Source of the DNA: JAGNZR01 sp051646055
GTDB lineage: Bacteria; Fusobacteriota; Fusobacteriia; Fusobacteriales; Fusobacteriaceae
NCBI GenBank assembly: GCA_051646055.1
Contig: JBOFCM010000049.1
Coordinates: forward strand, 1-18,743
Length of the DNA: 18,743 bases
Reading direction: 5' to 3'
Below the pieces are notes generated by a model. The model made no database searches and was not told where the DNA came from. It saw only the letters and a program-made list of their open reading frames with translations. Position 1 is the stretch's first letter; each line of letters begins with the position of its first letter. Of this stretch, positions 1 through 6,922 are shown piece by piece. Made by a program: the position numbers and the translations under genes.

Positions 1-371
1 AGAGATTTTTCACTGTCAGTTGGAATCTGAAGTTTGTATACAGTTTCATCATAACCAGTATGGGCATTGAGATCCCCCCCAAAAGAGAGTCCCAGAGACT
101 GGAGATATTTTACCAGTTCGTTCTTGGGATAGCCAGAAGTACCGTTGAAGGCCATATGCTCTAGAAAATGAGCCAGACCTCTTTGTTCTTCGGTTTCATT
201 CAGAGAACCGCTTTTTATAACCAGATTGAGAGAGGCTCTTTTTTCAGGTTTGGAATTTTTTAGAATGTAGTATGAAAATCCGTTGGGAAGTTTTCCCCGT
301 AGGACCTCATCTTGGGCGAAGGCTGGAATATTCATAATCAGTAATAAGTAGAACAGAAATAAAATTTTCAT
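1..371 (-). CDS. Secreted M16 (insulinase-like) zinc peptidase, N-terminal part
   Basis: Partial gene: it begins at the ATG at 371 and runs off the left window edge, giving about 123 visible residues. The start follows an AAGGAG site about 6 nt upstream. Residues 1-19 form a signal peptide (MKIL, a hydrophobic run, then PAFA before Gln20), so the enzyme is exported to the periplasm or outer membrane. The inverted zinc motif HxxEH is visible as HFLEH at residues 68-72, preceded by GLA and followed by MAFNGT, which is the M16 signature. Visible segments such as LPNGFSYYILKN (28-39) and YPKNELVKYLQSLG match the M16 N-terminal domain. M16 enzymes of this kind (pitrilysin or PqqL-like) degrade peptides or process exported proteins. 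The substrate cannot be inferred here. A terminator lies between it and rubrerythrin, so it is probably transcribed separately; no clear promoter is visible in the short gap. Confidence 0.9.
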   Translation of the reverse strand, partial: MKILFLFYLLLIMNIPAFAQDEVLRGKLPNGFSYYILKNSKPEKRASLNLVIKSGSLNETEEQRGLAHFLEHMAFNGTSGYPKNELVKYLQSLGLSFGGDLNAHTGYDETVYKLQIPTDSEKS

Positions 372-429
372 AAGTCTCCTTCAATGATAAGATTTACAAA
401 ATTTTAGCATATATTTAAATAAAAGAAAA

Positions 430-448
430 GGAGTAGTTGACCTACTCC
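430..448 (-). terminator. Rho-independent terminator of the rubrerythrin gene
   Basis: GGAGTAG (430-436) pairs with CTACTCC (442-448) across a 5-nt loop. Read on the minus strand, the stem is followed by TTTTCTTTTATTT, so it ends transcripts coming from the rubrerythrin gene before the M16 peptidase gene. Confidence 0.8.
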
Positions 449-478
449 CTATACTAAAAATATTTTCTTAATATAAAA

Positions 479-1033
479 TTAGTTCTTTTTTCCGAAGTGT
501 CTCTCAAGAAGTCCAAGGAATGCTCTTCCATGTCTAGCTTCATCTTTAGCCATCTCATGAACTGTATCGTGGATAGCATCAAATCCTAGCATTTTAGCTC
601 TCTTAGCGATATCGAATTTTCCTGAAGTAGCTCCGTACTCAGCTTCAACTCTCATAGCCAGGTTCTCAGCAGTAGAAGAAGAGATAACCTCTCCTAGTAG
701 TTCAGCAAATTTAGCAGCGTGCTCAGCTTCTTCAAAAGCTATTCTTTTGTATGCTTCAGCAACTTCTGGGTATCCCTCTCTGTCAGCAACTCTAGACATA
801 GCTAGGTACATTCCAACCTCAGTACACTCTCCCTGGAAGTTAGCTCTAAGACCAGATATGATCTCCTCATCTCCACAAGCTAATCCCTCTCCAACTTTGT
901 GCTCAGTAGCCCAAACTCTAGTAGCAGACTCTTCTAAAACTTTAAATTTATCAGCTCCAGCCTTACATACAGGACAGTGAGTTACACCCTCTACAACAAC
1001 TTCTCCACAAACATTACATACATATTTTTTCAT
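479..1033 (-). CDS. rbr: Reverse rubrerythrin (N-terminal rubredoxin, C-terminal diiron domain)
   Basis: This 184-aa non-haem iron protein scavenges hydrogen peroxide, and possibly oxygen, in the cytosol of anaerobes, using electrons from NAD(P)H or reduced rubredoxin partners. The domain order is reversed compared with classic rubrerythrin. A rubredoxin-type Fe(SCys)4 site comes first, with C6xxC9 and C20xxC23. The ferritin-like four-helix domain follows, with plausible diiron ligands E69, the ExxH pair E102/H105, E132 and the second ExxH pair E165/H168. This order and length match the clostridial reverse rubrerythrins, which are strongly induced by oxygen. The ATG at 1033 follows an AGGGGG site and is fixed by the conserved MKKYVCxVC start. 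The gene has its own near-perfect promoter and a terminator, so it is monocistronic. The enzyme class is seen directly; the oxidative-stress role is family knowledge. Confidence 0.93.
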   Translation of the reverse strand: MKKYVCNVCGEVVVEGVTHCPVCKAGADKFKVLEESATRVWATEHKVGEGLACGDEEIISGLRANFQGECTEVGMYLAMSRVADREGYPEVAEAYKRIAFEEAEHAAKFAELLGEVISSSTAENLAMRVEAEYGATSGKFDIAKRAKMLGFDAIHDTVHEMAKDEARHGRAFLGLLERHFGKKN

Positions 1034-1099
1034 AATTTAATACCCCCTATAAATTTATCTTAATTTTTTTAAATTTGTAATCGTTTCATTTATGTTTTA

Positions 1100-1128
1100 A
1101 GTATATTACTTTTTGGGTGAAAAGTCAA
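1100..1128 (-). promoter_or_regulatory. Sigma-70-type promoter for the reverse rubrerythrin gene
   Basis: On the minus strand TTGACT (1123-1128) and TATACT (1100-1105) are separated by exactly 17 bp, giving 5/6 matches in each box. The predicted start near 1093 leaves a leader of about 60 nt. That leader is AT-rich, and I could not pick out a convincing PerR or Fur box in it. Confidence 0.8.
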
Positions 1129-1231
1129 CAAGTTTTTTAAAAAATTCTTAAAAAATTGGGATACTATTTTTAGAATGTAGGAAAACAATAAAAGATACTG
1201 TATATAAGTGAAAATAAAAGGGAGGTAAGGA

Positions 1232-2764
1232 ATGAATCTTAAAGTTATGGGCACAAGCTATACGGGAATAGAAAATTATCTGGTAGAGGTGGAGATAGAT
1301 ATCTGCTCAGGGTTACCTCAACTGAGTATTATTGGAATGGGGGATACCACAATATATGAGAGCAGAGAGAGAGTACGGACTGCCATGAGAAATAGTGGAT
1401 ATCAGTTGCCTCCTAAAAAAATAACTGTGAATCTTTCCCCAGCCTCCATAAGAAAAGAGGGCTCCCATTTTGATTTGGCAATCAGTACCGGACTAGGTGT
1501 GGGAATGGGGTATATACAGGATAAAAATAAAATTCTGGAAAACTACATAATTATGGGAGAACTAGCTCTCAACGGAGATGTAAAAGGGGTGAGGGGAGTA
1601 ATAGGGGGAGCTATTCTGACAAAAGAGCTGGGTTTTAAGGGGATAGTTGTACCCTGGGACAATATGGAAGAGGCAGGAGCTATACCGGGAATAGATGTGA
1701 TAGGAGTGAAAAACTTGACAACTTTTTTTCATTTTATCTCTACAGGTGAGATGGAAAAGGAAGAGATAGAGATAAAAAGAGGAGATGAAAATCTGAAAAT
1801 TATAAAAAAGGAGGAAAAATTCTCCATAGATATAAGTGAAGTATGCGGACAGGAGAGTGCCAAAAGAGCTCTAGAGATAGCCGCAGCAGGAGGACACAAT
1901 CTACTTCTTTCAGGTTCTCCAGGATCAGGAAAATCCATGCTGGCCAAAAGAATAGTGACTATACTCCCAGAGATGGAAATGGAGGAAATTATAGAATCGA
2001 GCAGAATATACAGTATAATGGGTGAGTTAAGTGGAGAAAATCCCCTTGTGACAAGGAGGCCTTTCCGCTCGCCCCATCATACTGGTACCATAAGTTCTAT
2101 AATAGGAGGTGGAAGGAATCCAAGACCAGGAGAGATAACCATGGCACATAACGGAGTTCTTTTTTTAGATGAGATGTCTGAATTTTCTAAAGATGTGATA
2201 GAGAGTCTGAGACAGCCTCTGGAAGACAAAAAAGTCTCTGTGAGCCGTACAGGGTACCGTTTAGATTTTCCTACAAAATTTATTCTTGTGGGGGCGACCA
2301 ATCCCTGCAACTGCGGATTACTTTTTGAATCGGGAGATCAATGCAGATGCAGTGCCCATGAGATAGAACGATATAGAAAAAAACTTTCAGGCCCAATAGT
2401 AGACAGGATGGATCTCTATGCTGAGATAAAAAAAGTAGATCAGGAGGAGCTCCTAAAAAATTTCGTAGAGAGAGAAAAATCAGAAGCCATAAAGGAGAGA
2501 GTGGCAAGAGCTAGAAAAATACAGAGGGAAAGATATGGGAAAGGAAAGTTAAACGGTGATATAACTCCTCGGGAGATGGAGCAATACTGTTACTTAAAAG
2601 AGGAAAACCTCCAGCTTTTGAAAATAGCCGGAGAGAATCTCAAGCTTACGGCCAGGGCTTTTCATAAGGTTATAAGAGTAGCCAGGACTATAGCAGATTT
2701 AGAAATTAGCGAAACAATAGAAAAAAGACATCTATTAGAGGCACTTTCTTTCAGAAAAAGTTAA
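1232..2764 (+). CDS. comM: YifB/ComM family Mg-chelatase-like AAA+ ATPase
   Basis: This 510-aa protein shows the full ComM/YifB architecture. The N-terminal ChlI-like domain (about 1-190) contains SPASIRKEGSHFDLAI. The AAA+ core has Walker A GSPGSGKS at 228-235, the family box RPFRSPHHT, and Walker B VLFLDEM near 309-315. A zinc-knuckle-like NPCNCG begins at N357 and is followed by CxC. The C-terminal lid contains the conserved segment with LTARAFHKVIRVARTIADLE. In Vibrio and other competent bacteria ComM is a hexameric helicase that promotes branch migration during natural transformation; elsewhere its role is less clear. The ATG follows GGGAGG at a normal distance. It is the first of three co-directional plus-strand genes (comM-mscS-glk) and diverges from rubrerythrin. 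No strong promoter stands out; a weak TATATA lies at 1201-1206. Confidence 0.93.
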   Translation: MNLKVMGTSYTGIENYLVEVEIDICSGLPQLSIIGMGDTTIYESRERVRTAMRNSGYQLPPKKITVNLSPASIRKEGSHFDLAISTGLGVGMGYIQDKNKILENYIIMGELALNGDVKGVRGVIGGAILTKELGFKGIVVPWDNMEEAGAIPGIDVIGVKNLTTFFHFISTGEMEKEEIEIKRGDENLKIIKKEEKFSIDISEVCGQESAKRALEIAAAGGHNLLLSGSPGSGKSMLAKRIVTILPEMEMEEIIESSRIYSIMGELSGENPLVTRRPFRSPHHTGTISSIIGGGRNPRPGEITMAHNGVLFLDEMSEFSKDVIESLRQPLEDKKVSVSRTGYRLDFPTKFILVGATNPCNCGLLFESGDQCRCSAHEIERYRKKLSGPIVDRMDLYAEIKKVDQEELLKNFVEREKSEAIKERVARARKIQRERYGKGKLNGDITPREMEQYCYLKEENLQLLKIAGENLKLTARAFHKVIRVARTIADLEISETIEKRHLLEALSFRKS

Positions 2765-2771
2765 ATTAGGG

Positions 2772-2800
2772 TTGAAACAATATTGAAACAAGAATATAAT
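2772..2800 (+). promoter_or_regulatory. Candidate promoter in the comM-mscS gap
   Basis: TTGAAA (2772-2777) and TATAAT (2795-2800) lie 17 bp apart. The predicted transcription start, about 2807, would fall inside or next to the mscS ribosome binding site (TGGAGG, 2804-2809), leaving almost no leader. It is therefore either a chance match or a promoter giving a very short leader. Confidence 0.45.
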
Positions 2801-2813
2801 AAATGGAGGACAT

Positions 2814-3713
2814 ATGGCAGAGGCAGTTCAAGATGTGACATTAATTTCAGAAATTATAAATTTATTTAAGAATCAAGATGTGGGGAAATTGGCATTAGAT
2901 TTTGTATTTAAAGGTTTATTCCGAACGGGAATAGCCGTCTTAATATTTGTTATCTCCAAAAGAATTATAGATACAGTAGCCAGGAAGATAGTGGAGTTTG
3001 AAAACAGAAAGAAGATGGATAAATCTCTGATAGCTTTTATCTCTTCCATGTTTAAGGTTTTTTCCTATGCTGTAATATTTATGATAATACTCAGGGTTTT
3101 TGGAATAAGTGAAACCTCAATAGCGGCTGTATTCGGAGCGGCAGGGGTGGGAGCCGGTTTTGCAATAAAAGACGTTCTTGCCAATTTTTCGGGAGGGGTT
3201 ATAATCCTGGTATTTAAACCATATAAGATAGGAGATTTTATTGAGGTGGGAGATAAGACAGGAGAGGTAGAATCTATATCTATCTTTTCAACAGAACTCA
3301 ATACCATAGACAATAAAAAGGTATTTGTACCTAATGGAGGGATAGTGATGAACCATATAACCAACTATTCAGCCAATAAGGTAAGAAGAGTAGAGATTAT
3401 ATTTGGAATAGCTTACAGCGATGATTTCCGTAAAGCTATCGAGATATTAAATACTATAGCAGATTCCCATGAAAAGATACTTCATACTGTGGGAAAAACC
3501 ATAAGGGTAAAGGAGCTGGGAAACAGCTCGGTAAATATACTCTATAGAGTATGGTGCAAAAATGAGGACTACTGGACTGTGCATTTTGATTCTACAGAGA
3601 TGGCCAAAGAAGCCTTTGACCGTGTAGGAATAACAATCCCATTCCCACAGATGGATGTTCATCTTGTGGAGGAAAAGGATGAAAAAGATTCAGATGTATA
3701 TAATCAAAAATAA
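2814..3713 (+). CDS. mscS: Small-conductance mechanosensitive channel, MscS family
   Basis: This 299-aa integral membrane protein opens under membrane tension to release solutes on hypo-osmotic shock. Three transmembrane helices can be read at about 31-49, 72-97 and 101-135. The third is the Gly/Ala-rich pore helix (AAVFGAAGVGAGFAIKD near 104-120), followed by the MscS-signature stretch LANFSGGVIILVFKPY and IGDFIEVG, which leads into the cytoplasmic beta domain. After about 200 comes the alpha/beta vestibule region, and the tail is highly charged. The length is close to the E. coli MscS (286 aa), so this is a minimal channel without extra sensor domains. The start follows TGGAGGA. It lies 49 bp after comM and 25 bp before the glucokinase gene, so the three are probably co-transcribed in part. 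Confidence 0.92.
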   Translation: MAEAVQDVTLISEIINLFKNQDVGKLALDFVFKGLFRTGIAVLIFVISKRIIDTVARKIVEFENRKKMDKSLIAFISSMFKVFSYAVIFMIILRVFGISETSIAAVFGAAGVGAGFAIKDVLANFSGGVIILVFKPYKIGDFIEVGDKTGEVESISIFSTELNTIDNKKVFVPNGGIVMNHITNYSANKVRRVEIIFGIAYSDDFRKAIEILNTIADSHEKILHTVGKTIRVKELGNSSVNILYRVWCKNEDYWTVHFDSTEMAKEAFDRVGITIPFPQMDVHLVEEKDEKDSDVYNQK

Positions 3714-3738
3714 AAATATAAAAGGGGATTGAGAAGGT

Positions 3739-4689
3739 ATGAAATATGTAGCAGGGGTTGATTTAGGGGGGACAAACAGCAAGATAGGAATACTGAATGA
3801 GGAGGGAAGGCTTCTCAAAAGTATTTCTATAAAAACTCTCTCAGAAGAGGGAATAGAGAAGACTTTTACCAGAATTTGGGAGACAATAAAGAATCTGGCT
3901 GGAGAGTTGGGAGTAGATTCTGGAAGGATAGAGGGGATAGGAATAGGTATACCTGGTCCGGTTGAACATCAGGAAATAGTTGGATTTTTTGCCAATTTTC
4001 CTTGGGAAACAGGAATAAATGCCAGCCAGCTTATGAAAGATATCTCTGGAGTAAAAAATGTAAAGCTGGATAACGACGCGAATGTAATTGCTCTAGGAGA
4101 GGCTAAATATGGAGCTGGAAGAGGAAGTGAATCCAGCGTGACGATAGCTCTTGGAACTGGAATAGGAGGAGGAATCTATGTAGATGGGAATCTTATTTCA
4201 GGATATAAGGGAGCAGGAGGAGAGGTAGGACACATGAAGGTAGAGAGAGAGGGGAAGCTCTGCGGATGTGGGCAGAAGGGCTGCTGGGAAGCTTACGCTT
4301 CAGCTACAGGTCTTATCCGGGAGACAGCTTCTAGACTGGTTGTAAACAAAAATAATCTTATCTATAAGATGATAGGGGGAGATCTTTCTAAATTAGAGGC
4401 AAAAACAGTTTTTGATGCAGCTAAGGAGGGAGATGTATTTGCTTTAGAACTTGTAGACTATGAGGCTGAATATGTAGCTCTTGGACTGGGAAATGTGTTG
4501 AATCTTGTAAATCCTCAGGTTATTATTCTAGGGGGAGGAGTTGCTCTTGCTGGAGATATACTTCTTCAAAGGGTAAAGGAGAAGCTAGAAAAGTATGCTC
4601 TTCCTATAACTTTAAAGGGACTGGAGATAAAACTGAGTCAGCTTGGAAATGATGCAGGAATTATGGGAGCTTCGGCACTGGTACTATAA
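3739..4689 (+). CDS. glk: ROK family glucokinase
   Basis: This 316-aa cytosolic sugar kinase of the ROK family probably phosphorylates glucose to glucose 6-phosphate with ATP. The phosphate-binding loop DLGGTNSK is at residues 8-15. The catalytic Asp sits in DNDAN (111-115, D113). The second nucleotide loop is ALGTGIGGG (137-145). The ROK zinc site is complete: H165 in GEVGHM plus C175, C177 and C182 in CGCGQKGCWE. The ROK repressor subgroup carries an N-terminal winged helix; this protein starts directly at the kinase fold, so it is an enzyme rather than a regulator. Other sugars (allose, N-acetylmannosamine) cannot be excluded from sequence alone. It is the last plus-strand gene before a strong bidirectional terminator. 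Confidence 0.88.
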   Translation: MKYVAGVDLGGTNSKIGILNEEGRLLKSISIKTLSEEGIEKTFTRIWETIKNLAGELGVDSGRIEGIGIGIPGPVEHQEIVGFFANFPWETGINASQLMKDISGVKNVKLDNDANVIALGEAKYGAGRGSESSVTIALGTGIGGGIYVDGNLISGYKGAGGEVGHMKVEREGKLCGCGQKGCWEAYASATGLIRETASRLVVNKNNLIYKMIGGDLSKLEAKTVFDAAKEGDVFALELVDYEAEYVALGLGNVLNLVNPQVIILGGGVALAGDILLQRVKEKLEKYALPITLKGLEIKLSQLGNDAGIMGASALVL

Positions 4690-4700
4690 TATAAAAAAAA

Positions 4701-4747
4701 AGGCTAATCCAAGATGTAGAAAAAATCTACTTTCTGAGGATTAGCCT
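4701..4747. terminator. Bidirectional terminator between glk and the DUF1456 gene
   Basis: AGGCTAATCC (4701-4710) pairs perfectly with GGATTAGCCT (4738-4747). A second small stem, GTAGA (4716-4720) with TCTAC (4726-4730), sits inside it. On the plus strand the hairpin is followed by CTTTTTTT; on the minus strand by a run of eight T. It therefore serves both convergent transcription units. Confidence 0.9.
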
Positions 4748-4773
4748 CTTTTTTTATGGTATAGAATAAAAAA

Positions 4774-5271
4774 TTACAGTTCGTCTCCTCTGTAAAGGGT
4801 AACTAGCCCTTTTAGGAAAACTCTTATAAATTTATCTCCACACTCTTTGTAGTTTTTGTGATCTTTTTTTCTGAAAAGTGCTGAAAGCTCAGATTCAGAA
4901 AGCTCAACTCCTCCAAGCTTAAATACCTTAAGCATATCATCACTCTTATACTCTAGAGCGATTCTTAGCTTTTTAAGTATAAGGTTGTTGTTGTTGGAAT
5001 TTTTTTTGTTCTGGAACTCCTCTTCAGGTTGTGGTGTTGCTCCAGGTTTAACTTCCAGAGGACCCCTTCTGTAGATTATAAATCCATTGAGGAAATCCTT
5101 AAGCATATGGTTGTTACATCCAAGATAACCATCTTCATGCTCTTTTTTCAGGATATTTTTAACCTCTTCAATTGTGAGAGTTCTTCCTCCCAGTTCAAAT
5201 ATCTTTACCACTTTTACATCTGGGATATCCAGTGCAAATCTAAGTCTTCTTAAAATATCATTGTTGTTCAT
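4774..5271 (-). CDS. DUF1456 (YehS-like) protein with an internal duplication
   Basis: This 165-aa soluble protein is built of two similar halves. Repeat one (about 1-70) begins NNNDILRRLRFALDI and ends GFIIYRRG. Repeat two (about 93-163) begins NNNNLILKKLRIALEY and ends GLVTLYRG. A proline/glutamate-rich linker (about 71-92) joins them. Between these anchors both halves carry K-x-F-x-LGG, an acidic stretch and a short helix ending in FL-x-G. This pattern matches the YehS/DUF1456 family, whose function is unknown. It is last in the minus-strand cluster, 8 nt after nusB, and probably translated from an AGGTGA site just before the ATG. The family assignment is from pattern recognition. Confidence 0.78.
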   Translation of the reverse strand: MNNNDILRRLRFALDIPDVKVVKIFELGGRTLTIEEVKNILKKEHEDGYLGCNNHMLKDFLNGFIIYRRGPLEVKPGATPQPEEEFQNKKNSNNNNLILKKLRIALEYKSDDMLKVFKLGGVELSESELSALFRKKDHKNYKECGDKFIRVFLKGLVTLYRGDEL

Positions 5272-5279
5272 GAGGTCAC

Positions 5280-5678
5280 CTATCCCTTAATTATATTTGC
5301 TAAAACACCGTTTATAAATTCGTGGGATTTCTCATCACCATAAATTTTAGCCAGCTCAATAACCTCGTTGGCTATAATCTCATGACCAGTTGTCTCATAC
5401 TTCAGTTCATAGGCAGCACATTTAAGCAGAGCTTTCTCTACGCTTCCTATTCTGTCCAGGTTCCACCCTTCCATTTTTTCATTGATAAGAGTATTTAGTT
5501 CCTCATTGTGCAGAGAGATTCCCTCTACATAGGCAGCTAAAAATTCTTTTCCTTTGGCAGAGAGGATAATCTCATCTCTGTTTAAAAATTCTTCTAAAAG
5601 TGTATTCGGAAGAACGTTGTTCATCTCAGCTTCAAAAACTATTTTAAAAAGTTCCTGTCTTGCTATTTTTCTACTCAT
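5280..5678 (-). CDS. nusB: Transcription antitermination protein NusB
   Basis: This 132-aa all-helical RNA-binding protein pairs with NusE (ribosomal protein S10) on boxA sequences to assemble rRNA antitermination complexes. The N-terminal helix SRKIARQELFKIVFEAEMN is the usual basic boxA-binding start. The C-terminal signature NEVIELAKIYGDEKSHEFI followed by NGVLANI is characteristic of NusB. The length is within the family range. It lies in the same-strand run after DUF2273 and directly before the DUF1456 gene, which suggests co-transcription with the Asp23 cluster. Confidence 0.92.
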   Translation of the reverse strand: MSRKIARQELFKIVFEAEMNNVLPNTLLEEFLNRDEIILSAKGKEFLAAYVEGISLHNEELNTLINEKMEGWNLDRIGSVEKALLKCAAYELKYETTGHEIIANEVIELAKIYGDEKSHEFINGVLANIIKG

Positions 5679-5704
5679 AATTTTCCCTCACATTCATCAA
5701 CTGT

Positions 5705-5914
5705 TTAATTGTTATTTTTCTCATTATAAAGCTTTTTCAAAGTTTCCACAAAATTAGGAGCACCACTGATGTAGCCTAAAAAAGACACAAGAAGAATAAA
5801 GATCATTTTAACGAAACCATATTCTACAAATATAAGGGCCAAGATAAAGGCAACTATGCACCTAAAATATCTTTTTCTGTTTTCTAAAAAATTCGTTATA
5901 AACTCCTCAAGCAT
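5705..5914 (-). CDS. DUF2273 small membrane protein
   Basis: This 69-aa protein has a short charged N-terminus (MLEEFITNFLENRKRY), then two closely spaced hydrophobic segments at about 17-31 and 35-50, and a lysine/asparagine-rich tail. Its size, profile and position between amaP and nusB match DUF2273 proteins, which accompany Asp23 and AmaP in Firmicutes and related groups. It is probably a membrane partner in the Asp23 envelope-stress complex; the biochemical role is unknown. It is only 9 nt downstream of amaP, indicating an operon. Confidence 0.82.
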   Translation of the reverse strand: MLEEFITNFLENRKRYFRCIVAFILALIFVEYGFVKMIFILLVSFLGYISGAPNFVETLKKLYNEKNNN

Positions 5915-5923
5915 ATTCTCCTC

Positions 5924-6421
5924 CTAACTATGTTTATCCAGTAATTTTACTACTTTTAACTCAATACTGTCAAGCTCAATTCCAGCTTTACTCTGAAAAT
6001 AACTTCTGATTACAGACTGTAATCTAGAGGTTTTCTCTGAGAGGTTAATATCTGAAGAGCTCTCCAGATGAAGAGAGAGTCTGAATTTCCCACGGCTGTT
6101 GGAAGAGATGATTTTTTTTACAAATATATCCTGATCGTAAGAAACAGCTTCTCTTGTCATGGATGCTATTGCCGATTCAGAGATTGCTACTTTTCCGTCA
6201 GCAGTTTTAATCTCATAATCCCTATTTTTTTTAAAGTTGCTCATGAGTTTCATGAAAACTATAATAATGTAGACAAGGGAGATGTTGAGAATAATAGCCT
6301 TTAACATGAAAGATGAAAGACTGAATTGGAGAATATAGTCAGGGTAAATAACATAGATAATCCCTGTAAGAGCCAGGAAGAATATTCCCACCCACGCTAA
6401 AAAAAATATAAATTTTTTCAT
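5924..6421 (-). CDS. amaP: Asp23 membrane anchor, AmaP-like
   Basis: This 165-aa protein has two N-terminal transmembrane helices (about 4-26 and 38-60) followed by a soluble domain (about 70-165) that resembles Asp23 itself: IKTADGKVAISESAIASM, then alternating beta/alpha segments ending VIRSYFQSKAGIELDSIEL. This is the AmaP layout. In Staphylococcus, AmaP anchors Asp23 to the membrane. It follows the asp23-like gene by 62 nt, the gap being occupied by a hairpin with T tracts, so its expression may be lower than that of asp23. A GAAGGTGG site precedes the ATG. Confidence 0.85.
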   Translation of the reverse strand: MKKFIFFLAWVGIFFLALTGIIYVIYPDYILQFSLSSFMLKAIILNISLVYIIIVFMKLMSNFKKNRDYEIKTADGKVAISESAIASMTREAVSYDQDIFVKKIISSNSRGKFRLSLHLESSSDINLSEKTSRLQSVIRSYFQSKAGIELDSIELKVVKLLDKHS

Positions 6422-6449
6422 CTGTTCCCACCTTCACAAAAAAGAGTAA

Positions 6450-6469
6450 GAGGCGTAACTAAACGCCTC
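6450..6469. terminator. Hairpin between asp23 and amaP, terminator or attenuator
   Basis: GAGGCGT (6450-6456) pairs with ACGCCTC (6463-6469) across a 6-nt loop. On the minus strand, the direction of the genes, it is followed by TTACTCTTTTTT, an interrupted U tract. It probably ends part of the asp23 transcript while letting some polymerase continue into amaP. The plus-strand side also has eight T after GAA. Confidence 0.7.
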
Positions 6470-6483
6470 AGAATTTTTTTTAA

Positions 6484-6858
6484 TTAAAGAACCGTTGTTG
6501 TCTCAGCCTCAAGATCTTCGTCAGTGATAACCTTAATATCCTGAACAAAAACGTTTACCTCGATAACTTTAAGCCCTGTGATTCCTGATACAGCATCCAG
6601 AACAGCTTTTTGAACTTCAGTAGCTACATCCCCGATATGGTATCCGTACTCCACGATGATATATACATCTATGTTGCATTCTTTCTCTCCAACTTCAACT
6701 TTAACTCCATTGGTAGGTCTCTTTTTTCCCAACATTTTGCTGAACTCATCAGCAACTCCCCCAGCCAGCTTGTAAACACCATCTACATCAGCAGCAGCTT
6801 TGGCAGCAATAGTTTTTACCACATCATCAGCAATTCTAACATTTCCCAGTTCATTCAT
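6484..6858 (-). CDS. Asp23/Gls24 family envelope stress protein
   Basis: This 124-aa cytosolic protein begins NELGNVRIADDVVKTIAAKA, followed by the family signature AAADVDGVYKLAGG and, later, VKVEVGEKECNIDVYIIVEYG and an AVLDAVSGITGLKVIEVNVFV segment. This is typical Asp23/Gls24 (DUF322). These proteins are abundant, polymerise at the membrane through AmaP and are linked to cell-wall or alkaline stress and to control of acetyl-CoA carboxylase clusters. Position next to accC fits the YqhY-like branch. GGGAGG precedes the ATG. A candidate own promoter overlaps the end of accC. Confidence 0.9.
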   Translation of the reverse strand: MNELGNVRIADDVVKTIAAKAAADVDGVYKLAGGVADEFSKMLGKKRPTNGVKVEVGEKECNIDVYIIVEYGYHIGDVATEVQKAVLDAVSGITGLKVIEVNVFVQDIKVITDEDLEAETTTVL

Positions 6859-6892
6859 AGTAATAACCTCCCATTAAAGATAAAAAATAATA

Positions 6893-6922
6893 TTTATACA
6901 CTATAATACATTATTTTGTGAA
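6893..6922 (-). promoter_or_regulatory. Candidate internal promoter for asp23
   Basis: On the minus strand TTCACA (6917-6922) and TATAAA (6893-6898) lie 18 bp apart, with the -35 box inside the last codons of accC. Each box has 5 of 6 consensus bases. It would let asp23 be expressed above the level of the upstream dnaE-acc transcript. Confidence 0.5.
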
